Origin: Polytrichum commune
Lineage: Eukaryota > Streptophyta > Polytrichopsida > Polytrichales > Polytrichaceae
Reading direction: 5' to 3'
Assembly: GCA_950295325.1 (NCBI GenBank)
Contig: OX485805.1
Coordinates: 17,659,501-17,723,500, forward strand
Length of the DNA stretch: 64,000 nucleotides
Shown: positions 27,101-37,927 of the stretch, piece after piece
Layout of the letters: each line of letters opens with the position of its first letter
How positions within the stretch are numbered: the first letter of the stretch is position 1
Position numbers and translations under genes: made by a program
Notes under the pieces: generated by a model
The model's database searches: none
The model's input: only the letters and a program-made list of their open reading frames with translations
What the model was told of the DNA's origin: nothing

Positions 27101-28149
27101 ATTATTAAGGTATAAAACGAATATTATGGGATATTTCTCAACAAACATTTACTATGTGATTTCTACAATCAAGTGTTGTGTTGTATTTCATTTTCACTTT
27201 CAATTTCACCAAAAAATTTGGTCAGTCTAATGTACCAATCCCTTCATCAAGTATTATTTCTAGTGAAACTTCTTATGAATAAGTTTACAAGTATTGTCAT
27301 GGATGATTGAAATTTGGATGAAATCCATACCAAAACTTGATATATGTTGCATCCTATCATTTATGATGAAATATTGTCATGAATGATTGAAATTTGGATG
27401 AAAGATCATTTAATAAGTGACATGATTTGCAACATTGTATATCCATAATGCCGAAAAACGTTTACAAGAACAAATAATGTTAGGTTTACATTTAATGTTG
27501 GTGACACTACATGGGCGATTTACAATCAGTATTGAGCAAGACAAATTGAATTGGTGGCACTAAATACAATACTTAGTCTACTTATATGGAGGCCCAAAGA
27601 CTAAAGTTGTAGGTGCAAGTTGCATGGAAGGGAGTAGTACACCTACGTTATGTAATCCCCACTACAAGGTTGGTGCGGCCCACACTAACTACCACAATGA
27701 GTGTAGCTCACATATGGGTACATGGCTTGTGTGTGCGAGGAGCCATAAAAAGAGTCTTAAGCAACGGACCAACAACATGGGACCCACAATCAATAAATAA
27801 AAAGTCCTCTCCACACTAATTTTGGTTTGGATGAAGAAAATTGATGTTTATTTACATAAGTTCGTAAAACTAAGCATGCCACCCCATGATTTATTTATCG
27901 ATTTTGGATTTTCTTTTTTAAAATTGGTGGTTCCCACTTCATTAGGTAGAGTGGTCCATAGTAGGTAACATAAGAAGAAGAATTTTGGTCTCCTAAGGGG
28001 GGTCATAGTGAATAGAGTGTATGTTTGTAGAACATCCGTGGTCATGCCCTTAAGGACAATGACTTTGGATGTAAAACAACTTCACCCTTTGCAGGGAGTA
28101 GACATTACATAAAAAACTAGTAATCATAAGTAATAGCTATGAGTGCATA
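24180..28149. other. Gene-poor AT-rich stretch
   Basis: No recognisable gene. One fragment at about 25900-26150 stays nearly open (LQGLTPLLGAVHVGALHK, then FDHCKVMAHIALDEDTKL and one TAG) and looks like a relic of coding sequence, family unknown. A direct repeat of about 30 bp (ATTGTCATGGATGATTGAAA and following) occurs at 27294-27325 and 27372-27402. Confidence 0.4.
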
Positions 28150-28157
28150 CTCGTGGG

Positions 28158-28758
28158 CAGGGGCGGAGTTAGGGGGGCTAGGGAGGGCTCAAACCCCCCT
28201 TACATCAACAGTAGAACACTATGTGAAAACGACTACATAATTTTCTTTCTTATTTTGTGATTGCAATGTTAAAAATTTAGGATGTGTAATGTAGCCTTGG
28301 AAAGGTATTTTCAAGACCTTTCCAACGGCATATTACACATCCTAAATTTCCAAAATTTCAGTCGGTAAGACCCAAAAAAATATGCAGTCGTTTAGCGACT
28401 GCAAAGCAGGCTGGTCAAAAGGACCGCAATGGGAAACGATAGTGGTCCTTTTCCTTAATATATGATACGACTATGTTGAAGGAAAGTCGGGCATTTTCTT
28501 ATTACTGGCGTTGTTTATTGGTGATGATTGGATGATCGATCTTATGATCATCTATATCGAAAAAACCATTGCCAAAGCTTTGGATATTAACGACATTATC
28601 AAAAAAACACTGATGGGGATGTCAGCTCGATGAATCCAAATCTCTCACTAAATAATCAAATTCGACCACTTATTGACATTTGAAAATAAAACATACATTG
28701 GATATTTCCATACTATGAAGTTAGCCCTCCCTGGATCAAATCCAAGGCTCTGCCCCTA
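28158..28758. mobile_element. hAT-like non-autonomous element
   Basis: The left end CAGGGGCGGAGTTAGGGGGG is the familiar plant hAT-type terminus; the right end closes with GGCTCTGCCCCTA. Flanking 8-mers CTCGTGGG (28150-28157) and TTCGTAGG (28759-28766) match at 6 of 8 positions, consistent with an aged 8-bp duplication. The interior holds the second copy of the hairpin-bearing repeat (28258-28437) and no ORF. Confidence 0.7.
28258..28437. repeat. Hairpin-bearing repeat, copy 2
   Basis: Stem of about 33 bp with a few mismatches (about 28273-28305 with 28316-28349), centred on TTGGAAAGGT, then GCAGTCGTTTAGCGACTGCA and CAATGGGAAA. It is homologous to 19162-19345. Confidence 0.75.
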
Positions 28759-29953
28759 TTCGTAGGCTCTTGGATGTTTGTTCAAGAAATAATATGACTA
28801 CTTAGGAGGTATGATATAAGGGTGGGTTGTGGGGTGTGGGAACACCATGTCATTTAAGTCCTTGATGGTTGGGAGTGAGTGTTAGATCCGTATTAATCCA
28901 GTCCGGGTTCGATTATTGTTTGACTCATTTAAGTGAATGTGGATGAAAATGATACGGGACTGCCACATGAGTACATGTAGGAAATGTAGTATTAGCTAGT
29001 GGCCTATCCTTAGACAATTGTTAATGGGCTGTAACAATGGTTTGTGCCACTATTAAAGCCATTCAATGTTTTGTGATGGATCTAAGGGATGTGTGGTGGA
29101 TTTTTTAGTTTCAAGGTGCAATATGGTATTGACATACGTGGGTCGTGTTCTAGTGACTTCATTGTTTTTGTTTGTCCAAGGTGGGTTTTGGAGATCTACA
29201 ACAAATTATTGTTTTTTCAGGTTTTTTTTTTTTGTGTGGACTAGTATGGAGTGTGCATAGTGTGTGGCGATTGTGTTGATTTTCTTAAGTGTACTTTTTA
29301 TTTTTGTGGCATGGAGTTTGAGATTAGTTTCTAAGTTTCTCATTGATGGGATATGTGTGGTGCTTTTGCTCTTGCGATTAAAGCCATGAGTGGGGCTACA
29401 TTCCATCCTCTTGCTGTGATATTGTTAATGAGTGGTTGGTAATTTTTATTTCAAGAGTCTTTGCAACAAGTCTATCATTGCAATATGTAAATTTTGTGAA
29501 TTGTATTATGACTTATAGTGTGGGGGTTGTTGAAGGGGGGGGGGAGTTGGGTTGTTGTAGGCTATATGGGTGGCCTATGACACAAAGTATCTAGGGTTTA
29601 AACTTGGCATTGCAGTGGCACCTTTGGCTCCACATGTGCATGACATCATGTTGCAATTGTGTTTCCTTGAGATAGGCCACTATAGGTTCATGCATTCATA
29701 AGTATGTAGTGTTTGGATACTTTGTTTGATATAAGAAGCTTACATATTTCCCAAATGGTCTTGTTGTCTTTTGGTTATAAGTGCATGAATGTGTTGTTGT
29801 TTGCATTTCAATAAAAATATGTAGCCATGTATCTACATCATATGAGTTGCAAATAGGGCACGTTCTTGAGGGGTAGGTGTTTTTACCAAAGAAAAGTTGT
29901 TTGCAGGCCTAACCCATATATTGTCCAATCTAAAATTTGAGGATACATGTATT

Positions 29954-30295
29954 TTATTTGTTAGTTATAGCCAAGTTTCTCCATAAGTTGTTTAACAATT
30001 CCTTGTCAATGTCTGTATTTTTAAGCCATTTGTGTATTTGGTGTGTTTGGTCCGCTAGGTGTCTAAGATTGTTTTGCCATATATTGAGAATGTGTTTTTT
30101 CAAGTGTCTAATGTGGCCTTTATCCAACGTTTCGTGCATAGAGTGCCACCAATCTTTTAAAAATAGTATGGGTGGAGTGGGCATGTTCATACGGGCTCCA
30201 ACGTTTTTGTTGGCTTGCTTCTGTCCCATTTTGGTTAGTTTGTCATGTTGTTTGTTACCATCAATATTAGCGCGGGCTTGTACTTTGTACAACAT
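29954..30295 (-). pseudogene. 113-codon open fragment, RNase H tail plus C-terminal region
   Basis: Longest intact piece of the minus-strand remnant, beginning in the degenerate RNase H end (VQARANIDGNKQHDKL) and continuing through a charged helical region. The catalytic His and Glu expected around KAHT and GNE are lost (QARA, GNKQ). Confidence 0.5.
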
Positions 30296-30699
30296 GGTGA
30301 TTTATGTGCGGAAGTGTAACATTTGGACTATGAATTTAAGAAATATTCTATTCATGGTGGTTGTTGTGTAGGGTGGGGTGTTTGATTCATGTGTTGAGTA
30401 GGTATAAGATGACGAGGCAAACTATAATATTGTGGGCGGGTTCGTTTTGATATTTGGCAGTGAGTATTTGAAGAGTTGTGATGAATGGCCATCATTTCAG
30501 CGCATACGCTTGGTAACCTTTTGGCAGTCTTTAGGTCTTTGATGGGGATATACATCCACGTAGTTTACCATTTCCAATTTCTTGGGGTGATTTCTCTTAA
30601 GGGTTTGAACGGCTCAATGGAACAGTAACGTAATTGTGGTAGGAATTTTGGAGGTAGGCATTTTTTTGAGGTTGGTGATTGGTGGTATAGCAAAATGTT

Positions 30700-30703
<4 letters not shown>

Positions 30704-30734
<31 letters not shown>
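30704..30734. repeat. (TG)n microsatellite
   Basis: About 15 uninterrupted TG units inside the decayed minus-strand remnant. Confidence 0.95.
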
Positions 30735-30737
<3 letters not shown>

Positions 30738-31720
30738 GTAATTTGTGGGGGGAGGGTGGTTTGTGTGAATAATTGGGGTATTTGGAGAGCGTCAACAATG
30801 GTTTATGCAAAAAATATGGAGAGCACAACTTTTTGTTATAGGCTTAGTTCATAGGTCTGACGGGATTGTTGGTTCTTTTTAGGTGATGATGTCAACTTTG
30901 AAGTGTTCTATGATGTGTGAGTTTGGGAAGGGTCCTATACAAAGGTTAAAGTTTTGATGCCAATTTGTGTCTAAAGTTAATGTAACAAAGTTTGGGTCAT
31001 TTTGAATTGCAAATCTTGCCTAATGCATGGCTTGTTGGGTGTCAAATTCATTATGTGGGTGGGCAAATATGGTTCCATGACATTTATGTTGGAAGGTTGT
31101 TCCTAGTGACTTGAAGATGGCGTCTTTGAGGGAACTGTGTGAGTGCGGTGGAGCATGTTATTGGCAAAGAGGAGTATGAGGTTTTAGTGAGGTGTTTGAG
31201 AATGGGATCTGCAAGTGTATATTGTGATGGTTTGAGGGGGGTCAATTTTTGGAATAATATACTTGTATCATTCGTGCAACCATACTAATTATGTTTGAAA
31301 TGGTTGAGTAGGGGGTTCTAGAAGGTGAAGTTTATTTAGTGCCAAATGGTATTGTTGCCATAGCGATTGTAGTCTAGTTTTAGGGATAGTAATTAAGTGT
31401 ATATTGGTGCTTTTGTAAATGTGTGCAACATTGTGTTGGATTTGGATGGTGTTAGTTGTATATGCTATATTATGTTGTTTTACGAGTTGCATTTGTGTGT
31501 GTGGGGGGGGGGGGAGTGGGGGGATGTATCTAGTATCTTCTGTTTGTTCTTTGTTAAAGATTGTTCTTAATATGTTGGTGAAGTGTTGGTGTTGTTTTTG
31601 AGTGTAGTATTGCGTAAGGAGTAGTATGTTGTGATTGATGATGTTACAATTATTCCATGGGAATAAGTCTCTTTGTGGTATCCATTTATGGTAGGCTATG
31701 GTGTTTGGGAGTGTCCATTA

Positions 31721-33709
31721 ACAAAGATATGACAACAACATTGTTTAGCCCTACATGTTATGGTTGCATATCAACTTCATTGTCACATGGTTATGAAATG
31801 TAGGCATCACGAATTTAAGTAAATTTGGACATATACTTCAAAATTTGAATTTTTTGATTGCTTCAATTCTTTGAGGGGATAAGTTGATAAATTTTTGATA
31901 TACTTAATTTTTGTGGGAATATGTGGATCCATAGTAATTATTTGAATATTCATGCTATTAGAATATGATGGAAATATTTAACATTAAATTTGTTATGTTA
32001 AAGTATTTAAGTAAATGTTGAAAAGTGAAATACGATATAAAAACAAATCTTTTCATATTATCCTAATCAACTTTGTGTATTTTATTGAAGGATCTTACCA
32101 TACAATTCTATCATAGGATTTTATGATAGAAATCAACATGTTATAATTTTGGACTTAGACTTACTTCAATTTTACCTAAATACTAGATAGGTATATTTGG
32201 ATCGTAGTAAATTAAAAGATGGACCACAATCTATTGATTTTTAAACACATTCTCAAATTAAATCTTGTTATCAATTGATAAGTTTTAATGGACATGGAGA
32301 CACAAATGTTAATGATGGATACCCCAAGGGCATGCTAGGGGGGGGGGGGTTGCCATAGATGAGAAGGTTAGTTAATGCTTCGAAGTAGCATCATGGAAGC
32401 TTAGAAAAATTAGACATGTAATGTTGAGTATACACTAGACATATCCAATTTGTATCAAACCTCCCACAAGTTTGCCACCAACTTTCACAATAACGAGCTG
32501 CTAGGGGCCAAAGGCCCACCGCTGGTGGGAGAAAAAGTTTGCAAGAAAGTTGAAACGTAGGAAGTTGATAAATTTCAACCTTCACACTGAGTAACTCAGT
32601 AAGACATGCATACCTTAAGTCGTGAATTGATTAACTGAAATTAAAGACATGTTGTCTGCCTTCATCGAATTCCTCTCTACAAAGACTATTTGACCTAGAC
32701 AATCGCACTAAAAATTATTTCAACCGCTAAACCAACCAAGAATCAAAGAACATAAGGATGAAACCCTAAGAATCACCCATTTTCTTCATAATTAAGCATC
32801 CACTTCTCATAGGATGTGCAACACTTAAAGAGAACAGACAACAAATTGACAAACCCAAATCGTGGCCATGACAATTCTTGTAATTTTCGGAACTCGTACG
32901 AATATCTTATTCATTATCAAAAGACTAATGTCCACAATTTTGCCAACACTAAAATCCCAATATTTTGATTGAATATACATTCCAATGTCTCATATATGAT
33001 GCTGAGTTGTACACCACATAAGGGATATTCGGAGGTTTGTTCTTATTTGAATGACATTGAGTACATATAATCATTTTGTAACATGAGGCGTTGGTTGTGA
33101 AGTTTGCAAGATATGCGTTTGTTGCTTCATATGGGGTTGACCCTTGCATGGACATTGTAGCATCAATGTATGAATTATGTACTAATCGATATTTTTGCCT
33201 ATGATTTTCCATTTTTGTCACGCCACATATTGCACAACAATGTAAGTATTTGAAAAATGAATTCGTAAGTATTGACCAAGAATCGTACATATCACTTCTG
33301 TGAGACCACGATCGATCCCATGGTTGAAATCGTTGCATACGCCTTATTCGAATTCGTTCGTGTATCCCTTTATTGAACCTCATCATATTAATTATGTCTT
33401 GCTTCAGCCAATCAATTCAATTCAATTCAATATATTAAGTTGTTTGAAGACTTGTTTGTTTGAAAAAATTAGGGTTCTGGATTTTTGTTCAATGTTATAA
33501 CTTCGCTTAATTGCTCTTGTAGAATATGCACAATGACATGGTCTTATGTAGGACTCTCAACATATTATATCGCACTCGTAGGTGCAACGCAAAAATACGT
33601 ATTGCAATTGATTATTCAAGCAGATGAATCTAATATATTGATAATGAATTTTGATATAGTTTGAAATACAATATCTTGCTCTGAGTTTGTTGAGGACGTG
33701 CAAATAATT
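31721..33709. other. Intergenic with one dispersed repeat
   Basis: No gene seen. A poly-G run lies at 32338-32350. The segment 32680-32785 matches 63105-63205 (see the entry there), so a short dispersed repeat is present. Confidence 0.5.
32680..32785. repeat. Dispersed ~105-bp repeat, copy 1
   Basis: Shares CTCTCTACAAAGACTATTTG, then GACCTAGACAATCGCACTAA and AACCAAGAATCAAAG with 63105-63205 in the same orientation, with scattered mismatches. Copy 2 lies in intron 1 of ARG1. Confidence 0.8.
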
Positions 33710-34878
33710 GAATAGCACCAACAACTATAAGTAAGTTACTATAAGTTGTGGGTTCGAAGGTCTCCACCTCTGAGTGCCGAGTGGATGGTGCAAGCTACCG
33801 TGTTAATTTCATTGAATTAACGTAGAGGAACATTTCATCATAATATAAGCAACTTTATTAGCATGTGGGAATAAATCGTAACTTCCATTCATATATATAA
33901 CATGTACAATTTGCACTTCCGTCAGCACACAAGCGAATCTAACATGATATATAATCTACATGTAGGGGAAAAAAAACATGATAGGATGGAGACGATATTT
34001 TTGTTATTTATTTGTGAATTTCCTCTTGAACATCTAATACAAAGGGTCGACCGGATGGGCGACCTCTCATAATATTGTAGCTTCGGATTGGTACATGCGT
34101 ATTAGTTGTTTCTGCTTCTTATCAGCTAGTTACTTTCGTATAGTGGTGTAAACAACGTCCATATGGAAATGTTGTACAAATGGAACGTATAGTCTAACGT
34201 CACCCCTCATATTGAGAGGTGGGGACTGGCGTGTTGACGTAGTGGCTTGTGTGGTGATATCGGTTGGCCTACGTACACTCGCCTATTGTCCATGACATGA
34301 ATTATGCAATATATTGGATATAACTCTCAATTCTCATTACATTGCATAATTCATGTCATGGATAATAGACGAGTGTACGTAGGCCAAACGATATCACCAC
34401 ACAAGCAACTACGTCAACACGCCAGTCCTCACCTCTCAATATGAGGGACGACGCTAGACTATACGTTCCATTTGCACAACATTTCCATATGGACGTTATT
34501 TACACCATTACACGAAAGTAACTAGCTGATAAGAAACAGAAACAATTAATACGCATGTACCAATCCGAACCTTTCCGAAGCTACAATATTATGGGAGGCT
34601 GTCCATCCGGCGAACCCTTTGTATTGGATGCTCAAGAAGAAATCCACAAATAAATAACAAAAATATCGTCTCCATCCTATCATGTTTTTTTTCCCCTACA
34701 TGTAGATTATATATCATGTTAGATTCATTTGTGTGCTGACGGAAATGCAGATTATGCATGTTATATATATGAATGGAAGTTGCAATTTATTCCTACACTC
34801 TAATAAAGTTGCTCATGTTATGATAAAATGTTCCTATACGTTAAGTCAACGAAATTAGCATAGTAACTTGTACCATCC
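33710..34878. mobile_element. Foldback element, left part (split by the gypsy insertion)
   Basis: Arms at about 33710-34310 and 34341-34878 are inverted copies, roughly 90% alike, around a 30-bp spacer. The right arm stops at 34878 and resumes at 44851, where about 85 bp (to near 44935) complement 33710-33790. The pre-insertion element was therefore about 1.25 kb. No ORF and no clear target duplication at its outer ends. A transcript would fold into a near-perfect hairpin of about 600 bp. Confidence 0.85.
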
Positions 34879-34986
34879 TGTCGTGTAAACTAAGATCGTT
34901 AAACATAACAGATCGAGTGTCGTTGTCAACATCAATTAGCAAAATAAAATAGCAAACTAAAATGCTAAACAACCACTTCTTCAAGA
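34879..34986. repeat. 108-bp direct repeat outside the 3' LTR body
   Basis: Near-identical to 35423-35528 (TGTCGTGTAAACTAAGATCG to AAACAACCAC). It directly abuts the target duplication, so it behaves as the true outer end of the 3' LTR in this copy, yet no counterpart follows the 5' LTR body at 44415. Confidence 0.85.
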
Positions 34987-35420
34987 TGAGGGTTTCTCTC
35001 TCCAAGCTCAAGAAACTAAAATGTCTCATTACAAAGCTTAAGAAACTCTAAAATTCACACACAAGAGTCAAGCTATCTCTCACTCCACGAAGGGAGAATC
35101 CAAGAGTGCAAGTGGTGGAGAAAGAATGCAAAGGCTTTACTCATAATCTACTACACCATAGCCATGAGAAAGCAACAACAAGCTCTCTCTCTCTCTCAAA
35201 AACACACTCACAAGACTTGACTTGACAACAATGGCAAGTCAAGAGGCCTTCCTCTCCATACAACCCCAATCCTATGTGGAGTTCAACCATGGAGTGGATG
35301 AACAACTAACTAGGACTCCCAATGGAGTCCGTTATTCATCCCAACACACATGGACTCCTAATGGAGTCCATTTACTCCTAAATTGACGTAACTTAGCCCC
35401 CGATGTCACCTCACGTGACA
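34987..35420 (-). repeat. 3' LTR body of the gypsy element
   Basis: 434 bp matching 44416-44850 with about eight differences (roughly 98% identity). In element orientation it starts TGTCACGTGAGGTGACATCG. It carries a CT-rich run and two GGACTCCNAATGGAGTCC dyads (35313-35330 and 35352-35369) in what should be U3. Confidence 0.92.
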
Positions 35421-35422
35421 GC

Positions 35423-35528
35423 TGTCGTGTAAACTAAGATCGTTAAACACACAGATCGAGTGTCGTTGTCAACATCAATTAGCAAAATAAAATAGCAAAC
35501 TAAAATGCTAAACAACCACCTTTTCAAG
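35423..35528. repeat. Inner copy of the 108-bp repeat
   Basis: Second copy, separated from the LTR body by two bases (GC). Together with the outer copy it brackets the 3' LTR body. The junction resembles two LTR ends joined head to tail, as in 2-LTR circles or tandem copies. Confidence 0.85.
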
Positions 35529-35852
35529 TGCCCCCACTAGCAGATAAAGAGCCCTTCCAATCGGCTAGGAACAAACACACTCATCGGTAGAGTTGTTGAA
35601 CATGATGAAGTTGTTGCTACATCTTTACATATTTAATTGGGTAGTAGTAATCGAAGGAATTAAACTCGTGATTGACAAAGTAATCCAAGAACTATAGGCT
35701 GGGTGCAATGTGAGCCCCATCCTTAATCGCCTTCAACAATTAATGTTGAATTCTTGGATAACTCTTTCAATGTGGTCTTAATTCCATAAAATTTCCAACC
35801 AACTAAATAACAATTTCACCACTAAAATATGTGGTAAACATCCACAAAATTC

Positions 35853-36950
35853 TCAATCATGACCATTAACGGCCACGGAATGAGAGGCTTTCCGACAACG
35901 AGGACAAACCCAATTGCCAGAAGGAAGAGTCAAAAGGGGAGGTGTCAAACATGCCATGTGCCATCCACGTTGACATTGGTCGCACAATAACATTGTTGCA
36001 GCTCCTTTCTTCTCTCCACAAACATAACAAGGCAGACCCTGTGGTACAACCGCCAACTCGGGATGCACAGAGCCGTCGATGGGAAGGTGACATGGAGCAC
36101 AATTCTTTGAATGCTCACGACATTCCCGTCCATCCTTGCCTTCAAGCAATAATATACCACTTGGCAAGACATTTTTTACCCGCAAAATCGTGCGCCCAGC
36201 CTTGACATCCAATGTCGTAGGCGCCTCCCGTTGTAAATAAACATAATCCCCCTTGGAAAATCTACGAACCTGAGGTCGATAAGCTCCACTGCGGATCCGG
36301 GCATACCGTAATGTATCACGATGTTGAGCAATATTTAAGTTCTCCATAGCCATAGGCATGGCCTTTGGGAAGAACGTTGCTCGGTCATGAAGACATTGAG
36401 CCCAAACATCTGGATCATCCAAGTTTACCACGGGAGCCAATTTCTCTCGCACCGAGTTAGGTAAAATTGGTTCCCGTCCATACAAGAGTTGGTAAGGACT
36501 ATAGGATGCCAAAGATGCTTGCCTGCTGAAACGATAACCCATTGCTATCCATGGTAACATCAAGTCCCAATCGCGATGGTTGTCATGAAGCAATCCATAC
36601 TTCCGCAAACCGCACTTAACCGTATGAACAACTCGTTCAGCTAAGCCATCTGCCTCAGGGTGATCTCTGGAAGTTGTCTGATGATCAATCAAAGCCTTGG
36701 TACACAAAGCCTCGAAAGATCCAAGGAATTCTCTCCCTTGATCTGTCAACACTTCTGCAGGTGCTCCAAACCGTGCCAAAACTCGATCAAGAAATGCCAT
36801 AGCCGCCAATTCTGAGGAATTTTGGGGAAGAGCCACGAGTTCAATCCACTTACTAAAATGCTCCACCATCACAAACACATAGTTGGAACCACGTGGAGTG
36901 ATAGTAAGCGGTCCGGCAAAATCCAAAGACCAACGATATCCCAAGCCCAA
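35853..36950 (-). CDS. Integrase core with C-terminal PHD finger
   Basis: 365 codons, shifted relative to the upstream frame by the 17-bp duplication. The rve core begins SLDFAGPLTITPRG (Asp), then EVLTDQGREF (Asp) and DHPEADGLAERVVHT (Glu), a complete D,D-35-E triad, followed by the usual SPYQLLYGREPILP. After a basic linker (YRPQVRRFSKGDYVYLQ), residues 308-352 form a PHD finger: C308-X2-C311, C323-X2-C326, H331-X2-C334, C349-X2-C352 (CYVCGEKK, LLCDQCQRGWHMAC, WVCPRC). PHD fingers commonly read histone H3 tails. Here it occupies the place that a chromodomain holds in chromoviruses, which suggests a role in choosing integration sites. Confidence 0.92.
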   Translation of the reverse strand: MGLGYRWSLDFAGPLTITPRGSNYVFVMVEHFSKWIELVALPQNSSELAAMAFLDRVLARFGAPAEVLTDQGREFLGSFEALCTKALIDHQTTSRDHPEADGLAERVVHTVKCGLRKYGLLHDNHRDWDLMLPWIAMGYRFSRQASLASYSPYQLLYGREPILPNSVREKLAPVVNLDDPDVWAQCLHDRATFFPKAMPMAMENLNIAQHRDTLRYARIRSGAYRPQVRRFSKGDYVYLQREAPTTLDVKAGRTILRVKNVLPSGILLLEGKDGRECREHSKNCAPCHLPIDGSVHPELAVVPQGLPCYVCGEKKGAATMLLCDQCQRGWHMACLTPPLLTLPSGNWVCPRCRKASHSVAVNGHD

Positions 36951-36964
36951 CGATATCCCAAGCC
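36931..36964. repeat. 17-bp tandem duplication causing the integrase frameshift
   Basis: CAACGATATCCCAAGCC occurs twice in a row. Both copies encode MGLGYRW-like text on the minus strand, and 17 is not a multiple of three, so the duplication alone explains the frame change. Confidence 0.95.
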
Positions 36965-37336
36965 CATAATAGGTAAAGGCTGAAGTTGAGGTGACAAAAT
37001 ATTAAAACTTGACCTGACCCGGTCACATACTTCACACCGATAAACATAAGTGGCAACCTGTTGATACATACCAGTCCACCAATATTGGTTGCGCAACATA
37101 GAGTGCGTCCTTCGCACTCCAAAATGTCCAAGCTCCTCGTGCACTTGCCGTACCAAAGAAGCTCTTTGACCTGGCCTTGGAACGATGCGCCTCGTTCCGT
37201 TCAGCTACACACAAAATAACAAGTTGTTTGCCCAACGAAACCTTGTTATCCGGTGACTAACTCTATCTCGCTCCATAGCAGATAATCCAAGAGGAAATAT
37301 CCCGTGTTGAAGTTTGTGCAAGACCGCCTGGTCTTC
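36951..37336 (-). pseudogene. Integrase zinc-binding part, frame 1
   Basis: Still in the original frame: VRQVHEELGHFGVRRTHSML, then YRCEVCDRVR, the H2C2 zinc module (H-X4-H and C-X2-C) of gypsy integrase. The frame is lost at the 17-bp tandem duplication at 36931-36964. Confidence 0.85.
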
Positions 37337-37927
37337 CTACACATCACTAACAACGAAAGATTTATCAACCTCCTCATCATGTTCTTCTACAAGGATCTCA
37401 GCAGCCAATCCCGACATCATTGTGAGATATGTGGCAGCATGCCAACCCGGCACTGCCTCACGATCACAATCTCCATGCCACCTGGCTCCAGTTAAATCCT
37501 CATCTGAAGGACTTGGATTGCGAGACAATCCGTCTGCATCCAAGTTGGCAATTCCTGCTCGGTGAACAACTTCAAAATCATATTCCTGAAGTAACAATAC
37601 CCACCTACCAAGTTTCCCGGTGAGCTTATCTGATTCCATAAGCTATTTTAAAGGCTGATGATCAGTCACCAAAGTAAACTTTTGCCCATACAAATAAGGT
37701 CGAAAATGTGCAATGGCCCAAACGGCCGCCAAGGCCTCGCCTTCATAAGAAGAATAATTAGATTCAGCACTATTATTGCTTCTAGATGCATAAGCCACCA
37801 CATATTCCTTTCCTTCTTCATCTTTCTGTGTCAATACCGCTCCCAATCCCACTGCACTCCAATCCGTGTGCAATTGAAAAGCTCTAGACACATCCGGGCG
37901 TCGAAGCACTGGCGCTGAACCGAGCCT
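37337..37927 (-). pseudogene. RNase H domain and connection, broken by stops
   Basis: Same frame. FQLHTDWSAVGLGAVLTQ, YEGEALAAVWAIAHFRPYLYG and LVTDHQPLK are gypsy RNase H, with the catalytic acidic residues present. A TAG at 37643-37645 falls where relatives read tryptophan (PLKWLM). Afterwards comes GRWVLLLQEYDFEVVHRAG and NLDADGLSR, the typical end of the domain. A further TAG lies at 37337-37339. Confidence 0.85.

Larger units (their letters stand above)
29000..31720 (-). mobile_element. Decayed retroposon remnant on the minus strand
   Basis: Mirror image in composition of the 15.5-23.4 kb remnant: here the plus strand is G/T-rich, so the minus strand is C/A-rich and reads as broken coding sequence. 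Minus-strand text at about 30510-30230 follows the RNase H order (AEMMAIHH, then KVQARANIDGNKQHDKLTK in place of KVxAHTGxxGNExADxLAK). The next block, 29954-30220, is open (DWWHSMHETLDKGHIRHLKK, then THQIHKWLKNTDIDKELLNN) and is probably the element's C-terminal part. Poly-G runs at 29535-29544 and 31503-31514 are poly-C in the reading strand. No catalytic RT block recognised. Confidence 0.5.

Noticed and set aside
33735-33790. tRNA/SINE-like boxes (GGTTCGAA and GCCGAGTGG)
   Set aside because: The B-box-like motif comes before the A-box-like motif, the wrong order for RNA polymerase III, and there is no cloverleaf.
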